Both the position numbers and the translations under genes were made by a program. A stretch of 14,374 bases of DNA from Marinosulfonomonas sp. (lineage in GTDB: Bacteria; Pseudomonadota; Alphaproteobacteria; Rhodobacterales; Rhodobacteraceae), in contig NVTR01000021.1 of the NCBI GenBank assembly GCA_002732955.1, positions 4,706 to 19,079 on the forward strand. The letters are read 5' to 3'. The notes beneath the pieces were generated by a model. The model saw only the letters and a program-made list of their open reading frames with translations, did no database searches and was not told where the DNA came from. Shown here piece by piece: positions 1-7,533 of the stretch; positions within the stretch are counted from its first letter, which is position 1, and each line of letters opens with the position of its first letter.

Positions 1-623
1 TTTGGCAACTCTTCGCCATATAGCCCGGTCGCCAATATCGTCAGCGGGTGCATGGCTTCGTCCAGCCGCAGACCTTCGCGATACGGCCAGTCCAGCAGTT
101 TGCGTTTCTGACCGGGCATTTCCGAAGGCCGCACCAGCGTTTCAAAGTAAACGTATTTCGCTGACGACTGCACACCGACCCGGTTCAGCAATGTCGCCAG
201 TTCAAACCCGACCCATGGGATCACGGCTGACCAGCCTTCAACACAACGCAGACGGTAAATGCGTTCTTCCATGGTGATGCCGGAAGTCAGATCAGCCAGA
301 TCATAATTGCCGGGTTTATCCACCAACCCGTCGATCTTCACTGACCACGGATCGGTTGTGAGAGTGTGGGCTTTTTTGCCGGGGTCTTCTTTACCAGTGC
401 CAAATTCGTAGTAGTTATTATAGCTGGTAATGTCCTTTAGGGCATTGGGTTTCTGCGTGGTGGAATATTGGCTGGGGACTGTTTCAATTGCAGCCATTGC
501 CGGGCCGGCAATGGACATCGCCGCCAGCGCGCCAGCACTTGCCATCAGTTCACGGCGGTTGATGTAATCCACCTGCGGGGTCACATCCGAGTATTTCAAA
601 GTATTCTTCCAACGACCGGCCAT
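1..623 (-). CDS. msrP: Protein-methionine-sulfoxide reductase, molybdopterin catalytic subunit MsrP (YedY), 5' part
   Basis: MsrP repairs oxidised methionines in periplasmic proteins, using a molybdenum cofactor and electrons from the membrane haem protein MsrQ. The visible 207 codons match the N-terminal two thirds of the family; the rest lies beyond base 1. Residues 22-45 form a Tat signal (NRRELMASAGALAAM, twin Arg 23-24, then an Ala-rich stretch), as expected for a cofactor loaded in the cytoplasm. Family blocks are clear: SYNNYYEFG (67-75), RIYRLRCVEGWSAVIPWVGF (121-140), RLDEAMHPLT (186-195) and LYGEELP (201-207). Cys127 in RCVEGW corresponds to the molybdenum-ligating cysteine. The ATG at 623 is preceded by AGGAGG at good spacing. 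The gene is divergent from the SDR gene. msrQ is not in the window and would be expected to the left. Confidence 0.95.
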   Translation of the reverse strand, partial: MAGRWKNTLKYSDVTPQVDYINRRELMASAGALAAMSIAGPAMAAIETVPSQYSTTQKPNALKDITSYNNYYEFGTGKEDPGKKAHTLTTDPWSVKIDGLVDKPGNYDLADLTSGITMEERIYRLRCVEGWSAVIPWVGFELATLLNRVGVQSSAKYVYFETLVRPSEMPGQKRKLLDWPYREGLRLDEAMHPLTILATGLYGEELP

Positions 624-638
624 CGGGCCCTCCTGAGT

Positions 639-674
639 TGTTCGCGTTTAACATCACCTAAGAAAGTGTTCGCG
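639..674. repeat. Direct repeat TGTTCGCG (x2) between msrP and the SDR gene
   Basis: The 174-bp divergent intergenic region (624-797) holds two exact copies of TGTTCGCG, at 639-646 and 667-674, 28 bp apart. They lie just upstream of the msrP ribosome-binding site, where a regulator site could sit. No convincing -35/-10 pair was found for either gene. Two 8-mers at this spacing could also be chance. Confidence 0.25.
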
Positions 675-797
675 CAAAGCCAAACCAACCTTTCTCACGA
701 TATTGTTGGATTCTGAAACGTATTCAAAACTGTGCGATTGACTTGCACCCAGCACTGCGGTCCTGTGGGGAAAACCGTTCTGGGACAGAATAGACAG

Positions 798-1544
798 ATG
801 AAAACAGCACTGGTAACGGGCGCCGCGCGCGGCATTGGTCTGGCAACAACACAGCTATTTCTGGAAGAAGGCTGGCAGGTGGCGATGATTGACCGGGATG
901 GGCCAGAGCTGGCTAAGGCCGCTCAGGGCCTGAGCAACGTCCATGCCATCGACTGCGATGTTTCCATATCCAATCAGGTTGACGGAATGATCGGCGAGGT
1001 TGTTGATACGTATGGCGGCATTGATGCGCTGGTGAATAACGCCGGCGTTGCCGATTTTGGGCAGATTGAAGATACCAGTTTTGCCAAATGGCGAACGGTG
1101 ATGGAAACCAATCTTGATGGCGTGTTTTTGTGCAGTCAGGCGGCCATTCCGGCGCTGAAAAAATCCAGCGGGGCGATTGTAAACATTGCCTCAATATCCG
1201 GCAGTCGGGCGTCTACTTTGCGGGTGGCTTATGGCACATCGAAAGCTGCCGTGCGTCACCTGACCCGGCAACAGGCAGTCGAGCTGGGGGAATTTGGTAT
1301 CCGCGCCAATTGTGTGGCGCCGGGGCCGGTACGTACCAAGCTGGCAATGGCCGTTCATTCACCGGAAATCATCGCGGCGTATCACGATGCAATTCCCCTA
1401 AACCGCTACGGGTCCGAGCGCGAGTTGGCCGAAGTTATCGTATTCCTGTGTTCAGACAAGGCCAGCTATGTCACCGGCCAGACCATCGCAGTGGATGGTG
1501 GATTTGAAAGCGCCGGCGTAGGGTTGCCCGCACTTAGAAAATAA
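798..1544 (+). CDS. SDR-family oxidoreductase (classical short-chain dehydrogenase), substrate unknown
   Basis: A 248-aa classical short-chain dehydrogenase. It has the Rossmann cofactor motif TGAARGIG (7-14), NNAG (80-83), catalytic Asn105, Ser132, Tyr145 and Lys149 (YGTSK), the PGPVRT loop (175-180) and the usual C-terminal VTGQTIAVDGG. Asp32 at the end of the second beta strand (VAMIDRD) favours NAD(H) over NADP(H). The fold and chemistry (alcohol/ketone interconversion) are secure; the substrate is not, since neither neighbour is a pathway partner. The frame is open back to an ATG at 732, but the added 22 residues precede the conserved MKTALVTG start, so 798 is chosen. The ribosome-binding site there is weak. 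The gene converges on the DMP19-like gene. Confidence 0.9.
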   Translation: MKTALVTGAARGIGLATTQLFLEEGWQVAMIDRDGPELAKAAQGLSNVHAIDCDVSISNQVDGMIGEVVDTYGGIDALVNNAGVADFGQIEDTSFAKWRTVMETNLDGVFLCSQAAIPALKKSSGAIVNIASISGSRASTLRVAYGTSKAAVRHLTRQQAVELGEFGIRANCVAPGPVRTKLAMAVHSPEIIAAYHDAIPLNRYGSERELAEVIVFLCSDKASYVTGQTIAVDGGFESAGVGLPALRK

Positions 1545-1558
1545 ACTGAAGGCACAGG

Positions 1559-1600
1559 CTTCTTCTTTTCATAAATACCTTCGCGCGAAGCGCAATCCGA
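1559..1600. repeat. Intergenic repeat, copy A (CTTCTTCT-TTCA-AAATAC family)
   Basis: Bases 1559-1578 match 5081-5100 at 18 of 20 positions, in the same orientation: CTTCTTCT, one variable base, TTCA, one variable base, AAATAC. Each is followed by GC-rich dyad sequence; here CTTCGCGCGAAG (1579-1590) is a 12-bp perfect palindrome. Read on the other strand the core is GTATTTATGAAAAGAAGAAG. This resembles an intergenic element I recall as common in Rhodobacteraceae (GAGTATTT followed by purine-rich GAAGAAG). Copy A lies between convergent genes. Its function is unknown; it may be a non-autonomous dispersed repeat or contribute to transcript 3' ends. Confidence 0.6.
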
Positions 1601-1605
1601 ATGAG

Positions 1606-1643
1606 CGAAGCGAGTGAGTAAACCAGCCGCGCCGATCGGCGCG
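1606..1643. repeat. GCGAAGCGAG-type simple repeat and 16-bp GC palindrome between convergent genes
   Basis: The rest of the SDR/DMP19 gap contains AGCGAAGCGAGTGAG (reiterating the GCGAAGCG seen at 1585-1592) and CGCGCCGATCGGCGCG (1628-1643), a perfect 16-bp palindrome nine bases from the DMP19-like stop codon. The palindrome could form a strong hairpin at the 3' ends of both transcripts. Neither strand has a proper T-run after it, so it is not a textbook intrinsic terminator. Confidence 0.4.
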
Positions 1644-1652
1644 CCCTTTAGG

Positions 1653-2201
1653 TCAGACGTTTTTTGGATTGGCATAGTAGAATGCCGAACGGTTCGCGCG
1701 AACATAATCCCAAAGCAATTTTAAGGGATCAGTATTATTCAGCCTCTTGTCCAGATCAGCGAATTTCGGGCTTAGCCGTTTCATCAGGCTTTGACGGGGG
1801 GTCAGTTCAAACGGTGGTGAGCCACCAGCACGCAGAGCAGCCCCCGAAAGGATCAGGGCATTTTCACCCGCCCCAATTTCGCGCAGGCCCTTTTGTGCGG
1901 CTTCCCACAAAATACCGGTGGAATTGTAGAAAAACTGCCAGTGCCCGCCGTTTTGTACGTCACTCACATACCAGATTACCGCATGAGCGGCGCGCTGTTG
2001 CCTGGAAAACTGTGCGACTGAGGCCTGATATTGCGTCTCACCTTCTGCGATATTCATTGCATCATTCAGCGGGCGCACTATGTCCCACAAATCGCCGTTT
2101 TCCAGCGTGGTATCATCAATGGTCGCGTCCCGGGTCTGGGCAGCGTTCAATGCGACTTGCCGCGATAATGCGGTAGGTGTCTGAACTACAAATCCTGGCA
2201 T
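1653..2201 (-). CDS. DMP19/DUF4375-family protein
   Basis: A 182-aa protein without signal peptide or membrane segment. Residues 72-96 carry the hallmark of the DMP19-like (DUF4375) domain: AHAVIWYVSDVQNGG followed by HWQFFYNSTG, then a helix (LWEAAQKGLREIGA). The name comes from Neisseria DMP19, described as a DNA-mimic protein that blocks a transcription factor; most family members have no known function, and this one should not be assumed to be a DNA mimic. The ATG at 2201 has GAGGGAA eight bases upstream. It lies downstream of clpB on the same strand, but a strong terminator separates them, so it probably has its own promoter in 2202-2283. I could not pick one out. Confidence 0.7.
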   Translation of the reverse strand: MPGFVVQTPTALSRQVALNAAQTRDATIDDTTLENGDLWDIVRPLNDAMNIAEGETQYQASVAQFSRQQRAAHAVIWYVSDVQNGGHWQFFYNSTGILWEAAQKGLREIGAGENALILSGAALRAGGSPPFELTPRQSLMKRLSPKFADLDKRLNNTDPLKLLWDYVRANRSAFYYANPKNV

Positions 2202-2283
2202 TATGAATTCCCTCAGGCTATAAATTCTTATTCAAGTAACCTAGGGCTAACCGCCAAAATGGGCGCAAATACGTCCCACACGT

Positions 2284-2318
2284 GGCAAAGAAAAAGCCCC
2301 GCCAAACAGGCGAGGCTT
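2284..2318 (-). terminator. Intrinsic terminator of clpB
   Basis: On the minus strand AAGCCTCGCC (2318-2309) pairs with GGCGGGGCTT (2303-2294) across a 5-base TGTTT loop, ten base pairs with one G-T wobble, followed by TTTCTTT. It begins 24 bases after the clpB stop codon. Confidence 0.9.
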
Positions 2319-2342
2319 GATAATTGTCTTAACGTTACGGGA

Positions 2343-4958
2343 TTAATGCACTGTTGCATCATCTGGCTTGGGGCGATTGCTGGCTGCCACCCGTTCACCA
2401 ATAACCAACCCATCCTGCCCGGCACTTACTGTAATCAAATCACCGTCAACCACATCACCTGCCAGCAACATTTCCGCCAACTGATCCTGCAACGCACGCT
2501 GAATGACCCGTTTCAAAGGTCGCGCCCCAAATACCGGGTCATACCCTTCATCCGCCAGCCAGGTCTTGGCCGCCTCATCCAGTTCCAGCGATATACCACG
2601 CGTCGCCAGACGCTTCGTCAAAAGCCCAAGCTGAATATCAACGATACCGTCCATGTCACCGCGGCTGAGACGATCAAAGATTATCGTTTCGTCCAGTCGG
2701 TTCAGGAATTCAGGCCGGAAATGTGCGCGCACCGCATCCATTACGTCGCGTTTGGCATCAGACGCGTCAGCACTTTCAGGCAGTTGGCTCAGAGCCTGCG
2801 CGCCCAGATTAGACGTCAGGATGATCAGCGTTTGTTTGAAATCCACTGTACGGCCCTGACCATCGGTCAGTACCCCGTCATCCAGAACCTGCAACAGCAC
2901 GTTGAACACATCCGGGTGCGCCTTTTCGACTTCGTCGAATAGGACAACCTGATAAGGGCGACGACGAACGGCTTCGGTCAAAACACCACCTTCATCATAG
3001 CCGATATACCCCGGAGGCGCACCGATCAGACGGGCAACCGAGTGTTTTTCCATGAATTCAGACATATCAATGCGCACCATCGCGCTGTCATCGTCAAACA
3101 GGAACTCGGCCACTGCCTTGGTCAGCTCAGTTTTACCCACGCCAGTCGGCCCGAGAAACAGGAACGACCCCAATGGCCGGTTCGGATCATTCAGACCGGC
3201 GCGCGCCCGGCGCACCGCATTGGCCACCGAGGTCACAGCCGTACGTTGACCTATCACCCGGCGTCCAATTTCGTCTTCCATGCGCAGCAGCTTTTCACGC
3301 TCACCTTCCAGCATCCGCGATGTTGGAATGCCGGTCCAGCGCTCAACCACCTGCGCGATTTGTTCCGGGCCAACTGCGTCTTCCACCAGCTTGGTGCTTT
3401 CGGCTTCCTTGGCGTCCTGCAACTTTTTCTCGAGGTCAGGAATGACGCCATATGAAAGCTCTCCGGCCTTGGCCAGATCACCTTCGCGCTTGGCCTGATC
3501 CAGCACCGCTCGGGCGTGATCCAGCTTTTCAGTCAGCTCACGCGTATCTTCCAAAACGTCACGTTCGGCCTGCCACTGGGCGGTCATCTCGCTTGACTGC
3601 TCTTGCAATTCAGCCAGTTCTTTTTCCAGCTTTTCCAAACGCTTTACAGATGCCTTGTCGTCTTCTTTTTTCAACGCCTCGGCTTCGATCTGCTTTTGCA
3701 TTATCTCACGATCCAGCGCGTCAAGTTCTTCGGGTTTGCTGTCCACTTCCATGCGCAGACGGCTGGCGGCCTCGTCCATCAGATCAATGGCTTTATCCGG
3801 CAGGAACCGATCAGTGATATAACGATGCGAAAGCGTCGCCGCCGACACCAGAGCGCTATCGCTGATCCGCACCCCGTGGTGAACTTCGTACTTTTCCTTG
3901 ATGCCGCGCAGGATCGAAATGGTGTCTTCCACCGTCGGTTCAGCAATTATCACCGGTTGAAAACGCCGCGCTAATGCCGCGTCCTTTTCCACGTGCTTGC
4001 GATATTCGTCCAGCGTTGTGGCGCCGACACAGTGCAATTCACCCCGCGCCAATGCTGGCTTCAACAGGTTCGACGCATCCATTGCGCCATCCGCCTTGCC
4101 AGCGCCGACAAGGGTGTGCATTTCGTCGATAAACAGAATGATCTCTCCGGCGGCGGTGGTGACTTCATTCAAAACCGCCTTCAGCCGTTCCTCAAATTCA
4201 CCGCGATATTTTGCACCGGCAATCAACGCGCCCATATCCAGCGACATCAGTTTTTTGTTCTTCAGGCTTTCCGGAACATCACCATGCACGATACGCAGGG
4301 CCAGACCTTCGGCAATCGCAGTTTTACCCACACCGGGTTCACCGATCAGAACCGGGTTGTTCTTGGTGCGCCGTGACAACACCTGCATGGTGCGCCGGAT
4401 TTCCTCGTCGCGCCCAATAATCGGGTCAATTTTACCCTGTTCGGCGGCTTCGGTCAGATCACGCGCGTATTTCTTCAGCGCGTCATAGCCTTCCTCGGCG
4501 CTGGCTGTGTCAGCCGTGCGCCCTTTGCGAATATCATTGATGGCTGAATTCAGCGTCTGCGCCGTCACACCACCGCCATCCAGCGCCTCTTTAGCCTTAG
4601 ATTTCACCATCGCCAAAGCCATCAGGATACGCTCAACCGGTACAAAACTGTCACCAGCTTTCTTGGCAATCTTTTCCGCCTCAATCAGCACCTTCGAGGT
4701 CTGCTGATCCATATAGACCTGCGCCCCGTCACCGCTGACTTTCGGGATTTTCCCCAAAGACAAATCAACAGCCTCAATCACAACCGCGGCGTTCCCGCCA
4801 GCAGCAGTTATCAGATTGGCAGCCAGCCCCTGTTCGTCGTCCAATAATGCCTTGAGCAGATGTTCCGGCAACAGCCGTTGGTGATCTTCGCGCATCGCGA
4901 TGGTCTGAGCGGCTTGCATGAAACCCTTTGACCGATCCGTGAACTTTTCCATATCCAT
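2343..4958 (-). CDS. clpB: ATP-dependent protein disaggregase ClpB
   Basis: A full-length 871-aa Hsp100 chaperone that, with DnaK/DnaJ/GrpE, pulls polypeptides out of aggregates through its hexameric pore. Order: Clp N-domain (about 1-145); AAA+ module 1 with Walker A GEPGVGKT (206-213) and Walker B ILFIDE (274-279), and pore loop [10 protein letters not shown] (250-259); long coiled-coil middle domain (about 408-522), which separates ClpB from ClpA/ClpX; AAA+ module 2 with Walker A GPTGVGKT (603-610), pore loop GYIGYDEGG (650-658), Walker B VVLFDE (671-676) and sensor-2 GARPLKR. There is no ClpP-binding loop signature. The ATG at 4958 is preceded by GAAGGAG seven bases away; the in-frame ATG two codons later is too far from it. 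It is monocistronic, with a possible heat-shock promoter upstream and a terminator downstream. Confidence 0.98.
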   Translation of the reverse strand: MDMEKFTDRSKGFMQAAQTIAMREDHQRLLPEHLLKALLDDEQGLAANLITAAGGNAAVVIEAVDLSLGKIPKVSGDGAQVYMDQQTSKVLIEAEKIAKKAGDSFVPVERILMALAMVKSKAKEALDGGGVTAQTLNSAINDIRKGRTADTASAEEGYDALKKYARDLTEAAEQGKIDPIIGRDEEIRRTMQVLSRRTKNNPVLIGEPGVGKTAIAEGLALRIVHGDVPESLKNKKLMSLDMGALIAGAKYRGEFEERLKAVLNEVTTAAGEIILFIDEMHTLVGAGKADGAMDASNLLKPALARGELHCVGATTLDEYRKHVEKDAALARRFQPVIIAEPTVEDTISILRGIKEKYEVHHGVRISDSALVSAATLSHRYITDRFLPDKAIDLMDEAASRLRMEVDSKPEELDALDREIMQKQIEAEALKKEDDKASVKRLEKLEKELAELQEQSSEMTAQWQAERDVLEDTRELTEKLDHARAVLDQAKREGDLAKAGELSYGVIPDLEKKLQDAKEAESTKLVEDAVGPEQIAQVVERWTGIPTSRMLEGEREKLLRMEDEIGRRVIGQRTAVTSVANAVRRARAGLNDPNRPLGSFLFLGPTGVGKTELTKAVAEFLFDDDSAMVRIDMSEFMEKHSVARLIGAPPGYIGYDEGGVLTEAVRRRPYQVVLFDEVEKAHPDVFNVLLQVLDDGVLTDGQGRTVDFKQTLIILTSNLGAQALSQLPESADASDAKRDVMDAVRAHFRPEFLNRLDETIIFDRLSRGDMDGIVDIQLGLLTKRLATRGISLELDEAAKTWLADEGYDPVFGARPLKRVIQRALQDQLAEMLLAGDVVDGDLITVSAGQDGLVIGERVAASNRPKPDDATVH

Positions 4959-5037
4959 CGGTATTCTCCTTCATATAAAGCGCCCGTCCGTCAGGGTGCC
5001 CAAACTAGCGGCACACCCTATTTGCAGGCCTCACATC

Positions 5038-5068
5038 ATATTTGGGTATTCACACCCTCGTGAACAAG
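5038..5068 (-). promoter_or_regulatory. Candidate sigma32 (RpoH)-type promoter of clpB
   Basis: On the minus strand CTTG (5068-5065) is followed after 18 bases by CCCAAATAT (5046-5038), about 80 bases before the clpB ATG. Alphaproteobacterial RpoH promoters are described as CTTG, 17-18 bases, then a CYTATnT-like -10. The -35 and spacing fit; the -10 is only a partial match. ClpB is a classic RpoH target, which adds weight. Confidence 0.45.
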
Positions 5069-5080
5069 CCCCCCTTAATC

Positions 5081-5137
5081 CTTCTTCTGTTCAAAAATAC
5101 TCTCGCCGGAGGCATCCCCAAGCCCGCAAGGGCGAGA
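5081..5137. repeat. Intergenic repeat, copy B, with GC hairpins
   Basis: The core 5081-5100 matches copy A (1559-1578) at 18 of 20 bases. It runs into TCTCGCC (5101-5107), which pairs with GGCGAGA (5131-5137), enclosing a smaller GCCC-GCAA-GGGC hairpin (5122-5133). Just beyond is GGCCC-GCA-GGGCC (5147-5159). Read on the minus strand, the GCCTCCGGCGAGAGTATTTTT-like segment followed by a purine-rich tail resembles a dispersed intergenic element of Rhodobacteraceae. It sits upstream of clpB and between divergent genes. An ATG at 5145 inside the second hairpin is in frame with the next gene but is not a credible start. Confidence 0.6.
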
Positions 5138-5165
5138 CATAATAATGGCCCGCAGGGCCGCCTAT

Positions 5166-5194
5166 TTGTCTGGTTTTCGTAAAAAATGCAAAAT
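5166..5194 (+). promoter_or_regulatory. Candidate sigma70-like promoter for the methyltransferase-pyrF unit
   Basis: TTGTCT (5166-5171), a 17-base spacer and CAAAAT (5189-5194), 4/6 matches at each hexamer, about 34 bases before the chosen ATG. A plausible but weak match. Confidence 0.35.
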
Positions 5195-5228
5195 GCTGTT
5201 AAACTGCGATGAAACAGGAGGATTTAAA

Positions 5229-5924
5229 ATGCGGTCACTGGCAGACATCCGGGCACGCACCAGCAAAACTGAAATCTTCCGGGGTCAGATGCAGCACGCG
5301 ATGATTGCCGCCCTGATCACCGCCGGTACATGTTCCCTGTTGAAAAGCCCCGAAGGTACTTATCTTGGCGTAACCCCGATTTTCTGGGCCTATATTACGC
5401 TCGCCGTTGGTCTGTTCCACCAGAGCATGGTCGCCGTGGTATTCCGCCTACAACTTCACCTCGACATCATGGTGCGCCTGTTTGGTGGCAACGCCCTGAA
5501 AATCTGGGGGGCGATGTTCCTGCCGTTCCTTGCGGCGCGCCCGCTGTTATTACTTGTCGCAGGACTTGCTGACGCGGGCTCGCTCGGTGGTGATCGAACT
5601 TTGCAGCTGGTCGCCGGTGGGTTGCTGATGCTCCCGGCTATCTGGGGCATGCACTCGGTCATTAAATATTTCACGATTTCCCGCGCCCTTGGCGGCGATC
5701 ATTTCTTTGATCAATATGTAAATATGCCGTTAGTTGATCAGGGGGCTTTCAAATATTCCGCGAACGCGATGTACACCTTTGTATTTCTGGGAATGTGGGG
5801 CATCGCGCTGCTGACCGGTTCCTGGAACGCGCTGGTGCTGGCGCTCTTTAACCACGCCTATATCTGGGTGCATATGTATTGTACCGAAAGGCCGGATATG
5901 GATGTGATATATGGTGGCGGCTGA
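5229..5924 (+). CDS. Integral membrane methyltransferase of the PEMT/ICMT-like superfamily
   Basis: A 231-aa multi-spanning protein with hydrophobic segments near 22-37, 50-72, 95-113, 124-145 and 178-208. Its C-terminal part resembles phospholipid and isoprenylcysteine methyltransferases: a helix-turn beginning SANAMY (177-182; compare NPMY in PEMT), a small-residue-rich helix (187-198), then HMYCTERPDMDVIYG (215-229), matching the conserved E-rich segment near the SAM site and the terminal xIYG. I infer SAM-dependent methylation of a lipid or other membrane substrate; the substrate is unknown. Start: ATG 5229 has AGGAGG seven bases upstream. The ATG at 5145 would add 28 residues from repeat sequence and has no ribosome-binding site. 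pyrF follows 40 bases later with no obvious promoter between. Confidence 0.6.
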   Translation: MRSLADIRARTSKTEIFRGQMQHAMIAALITAGTCSLLKSPEGTYLGVTPIFWAYITLAVGLFHQSMVAVVFRLQLHLDIMVRLFGGNALKIWGAMFLPFLAARPLLLLVAGLADAGSLGGDRTLQLVAGGLLMLPAIWGMHSVIKYFTISRALGGDHFFDQYVNMPLVDQGAFKYSANAMYTFVFLGMWGIALLTGSWNALVLALFNHAYIWVHMYCTERPDMDVIYGGG

Positions 5925-5964
5925 CCCGGTTGCACTGGCCAACCAGCCACCCTAAACAGCGCCT

Positions 5965-6687
5965 ATGAAATACAATCCTGACCAACTGATCGTGGCGCTC
6001 GATGTGCCTGACGCCCTTGCGGGCCTGAAACTGGCTGAACAAATTGGCGATGATGTCAGCTTTTACAAAATCGGCCTTGGCATGCTAACCGGCGGTGGTC
6101 TGGCGCTGGCGAATGAACTGAAACAGGAACACGGCAAGCGTATTTTCCTCGACATGAAACTGTTCGATATCAGCGCCACGATTGAGGCGGCAGTTCGTGG
6201 TCTGGCGCAATTTGATCTCGATTTCCTGACTGTTCACGGTGATCCCCATGTAGTGCGCGCTGCCAAGGAAGGTGCTGGTGGCAAGGACATGAAAATTCTT
6301 GCAGTCACCATTTTGACTTCACTGGACCGGGCTGATCTGGACGCCGCCCAGATTAAAGACGGGAATATCCCGGACCTGGTTGTTGAACGCGCTGGCCGTG
6401 CGTTCGAAGCAGGCGCCGACGGGGTTATCGCCAGCCCGCAAGAGGCCGCAATCATCCGTGCCCTGCCCGAAGCGCAGGGCCGCCTGATCGTCACCCCCGG
6501 TGTGCGCCCGGTGGGGGCAGATATTGGTGACCAGAAACGCATCGCCACCCCTGCACAGGCGATCAAAGACGGCGCTGATCACATCGTTGTGGGCCGTCCG
6601 GTCTGGCAATCCCCTGATCCACGCGGTGCCGCGCAGGCGATACAGGCCGAACTGGCCTCACCTCAGGCGAAACGGCCAAACCGATAG
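5965..6687 (+). CDS. pyrF: Orotidine 5'-phosphate decarboxylase
   Basis: The last step of de novo UMP synthesis: OMP to UMP plus CO2, in the cytosol. The 240-aa length is usual for the bacterial form. The catalytic charge network is present: Asp13 (VALD), Lys35 (FYKIG), and Asp63-Lys65-Asp68 in LDMKLFDIS. Late motifs LIVTPGVRP (174-182) and HIVVGRPVW (206-214) supply the phosphate-binding loop and arginine. No clear Shine-Dalgarno precedes the ATG, so translation may rely on coupling or a weak site. It probably shares a transcript with the membrane methyltransferase 40 bases upstream; no other pyrimidine gene is nearby. Confidence 0.97.
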   Translation: MKYNPDQLIVALDVPDALAGLKLAEQIGDDVSFYKIGLGMLTGGGLALANELKQEHGKRIFLDMKLFDISATIEAAVRGLAQFDLDFLTVHGDPHVVRAAKEGAGGKDMKILAVTILTSLDRADLDAAQIKDGNIPDLVVERAGRAFEAGADGVIASPQEAAIIRALPEAQGRLIVTPGVRPVGADIGDQKRIATPAQAIKDGADHIVVGRPVWQSPDPRGAAQAIQAELASPQAKRPNR

Positions 6688-6707
6688 GTTGCAATCCGTT
6701 TCGACAA

Positions 6708-6736
6708 TTCACGTCAAAACCATTTTGTGATATATT
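6708..6736 (+). promoter_or_regulatory. Candidate sigma70-like promoter for the 6796 membrane-protein gene
   Basis: TTCACG (6708-6713, 4/6), a 17-base spacer and TATATT (6731-6736, 5/6), about 60 bases before the ATG. It sits in a short AT-rich patch after pyrF, giving the downstream gene its own promoter. Confidence 0.5.
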
Positions 6737-6795
6737 CAGACCGTCAGGCCTATTTTGTCCTGAACGCCAAAAATTATTGAATAAGGGATATTGTC

Positions 6796-7530
6796 ATGGC
6801 CACGAAAAAAGCGGCGGTTGGCGCTAAACAGAAAGACAAAAACGAACTTGTTACATCCTATTTGGAAGTGCGCAGGTTCATCGGTTTCATTGGCATCTCT
6901 TTACCGGTATTCCTGATTCTTTTCAGTCTGATTGCCGACCGGTCCGGCCCAAAGGAATCGATCAGCGCTTACTTCTATTCCGGCGGGCGTGAAATTCTGG
7001 TTGGCAGCCTGTTCGCCATCGGCGTTTTCCTGTTTTCCTACAAAGGTTTTGACAAAGACTTGCGCAAACCCACCGACAAAGTGGTATCACGTCTGGCGGC
7101 TGTAGGAGCGGTTGGCATCGCTTTTTCACCGATGGACTGGGCCAAATCCGGGTCTGAGATTGAACCAGTCTGTACCTGGCTGCAATGTACCCTGTCAGGG
7201 GACATTACCAAAAACCTGCACGCCGTATTTGCGGTGATGTTTTTTGGCAGTCTGGCAACATTCTGCCTGATTAACTTTCAACGGTGCGAAGAAGGAACAA
7301 CCCCCAATGAGGACAAGCAGTTTCGAAACTTCCTGTTCCGTATACTGGGATACGTGATTGTTGTTTGCACGGTGGCTTTCATTGCCGGCTCACTTATCCC
7401 GATCCCGGGTACGTTTGTATTCTGGGCAGAAACGATTGCTATCATCGCCTTCGGCCTATCGTGGATAATCAAGGGCGAAGCTATTGAGGGCTCAGTCAAC
7501 AAATTGAAAACGATGCGTAGCCGCACTTAG
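6796..7530 (+). CDS. Polytopic membrane protein of unknown function
   Basis: A 244-aa protein with six predicted membrane helices (about 27-47, 66-82, 97-112, 140-160, 179-200 and 205-226) and a short basic N-terminal tail (KK, K-K-K), suggesting a cytoplasmic N-terminus. The first loop has SISAYFYSGGREILVGSLFA (55-74), which resembles a motif I recall from a widespread uncharacterised membrane family (ISAYYxxxxRDxFVGxLxAIG). Two cysteines in the 120-131 loop (CTWLQC, 126-131) could form a periplasmic disulfide if that loop is external. AAGGGA precedes the ATG at good distance. The gene ends three bases from the converging nfeD-like gene with no terminator between them. No function is proposed. 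Confidence 0.75.
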   Translation: MATKKAAVGAKQKDKNELVTSYLEVRRFIGFIGISLPVFLILFSLIADRSGPKESISAYFYSGGREILVGSLFAIGVFLFSYKGFDKDLRKPTDKVVSRLAAVGAVGIAFSPMDWAKSGSEIEPVCTWLQCTLSGDITKNLHAVFAVMFFGSLATFCLINFQRCEEGTTPNEDKQFRNFLFRILGYVIVVCTVAFIAGSLIPIPGTFVFWAETIAIIAFGLSWIIKGEAIEGSVNKLKTMRSRT

Positions 7531-7533
7531 GGG

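Noticed and set aside
732..797. Upstream extension of the SDR gene from an ATG at 732
   Set aside because: It would add 22 residues with no SDR homology ahead of the conserved MKTALVTG start, and has no ribosome-binding site.
913..1194. Long open frame opposite the SDR gene
   Set aside because: It lies wholly within the SDR gene on the other strand, with no recognisable domain; similar shadow frames occur within clpB (for example 3993-4488) and dinB (9109-9621).
1628..1643. 16-bp palindrome as a standard intrinsic terminator
   Set aside because: No T-run follows it on either strand, so it was listed as a palindrome only.
4996..5020. AGGGTG/CACCCT dyad in the clpB leader as an RNA thermometer
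   Set aside because: The stem is short, with a 13-15 base loop, and does not cover the ribosome-binding site at 4965-4972.
5145..5228. Upstream start of the membrane methyltransferase at 5145
   Set aside because: The ATG sits in a GC hairpin beside the intergenic repeat without a ribosome-binding site, while ATG 5229 has AGGAGG.
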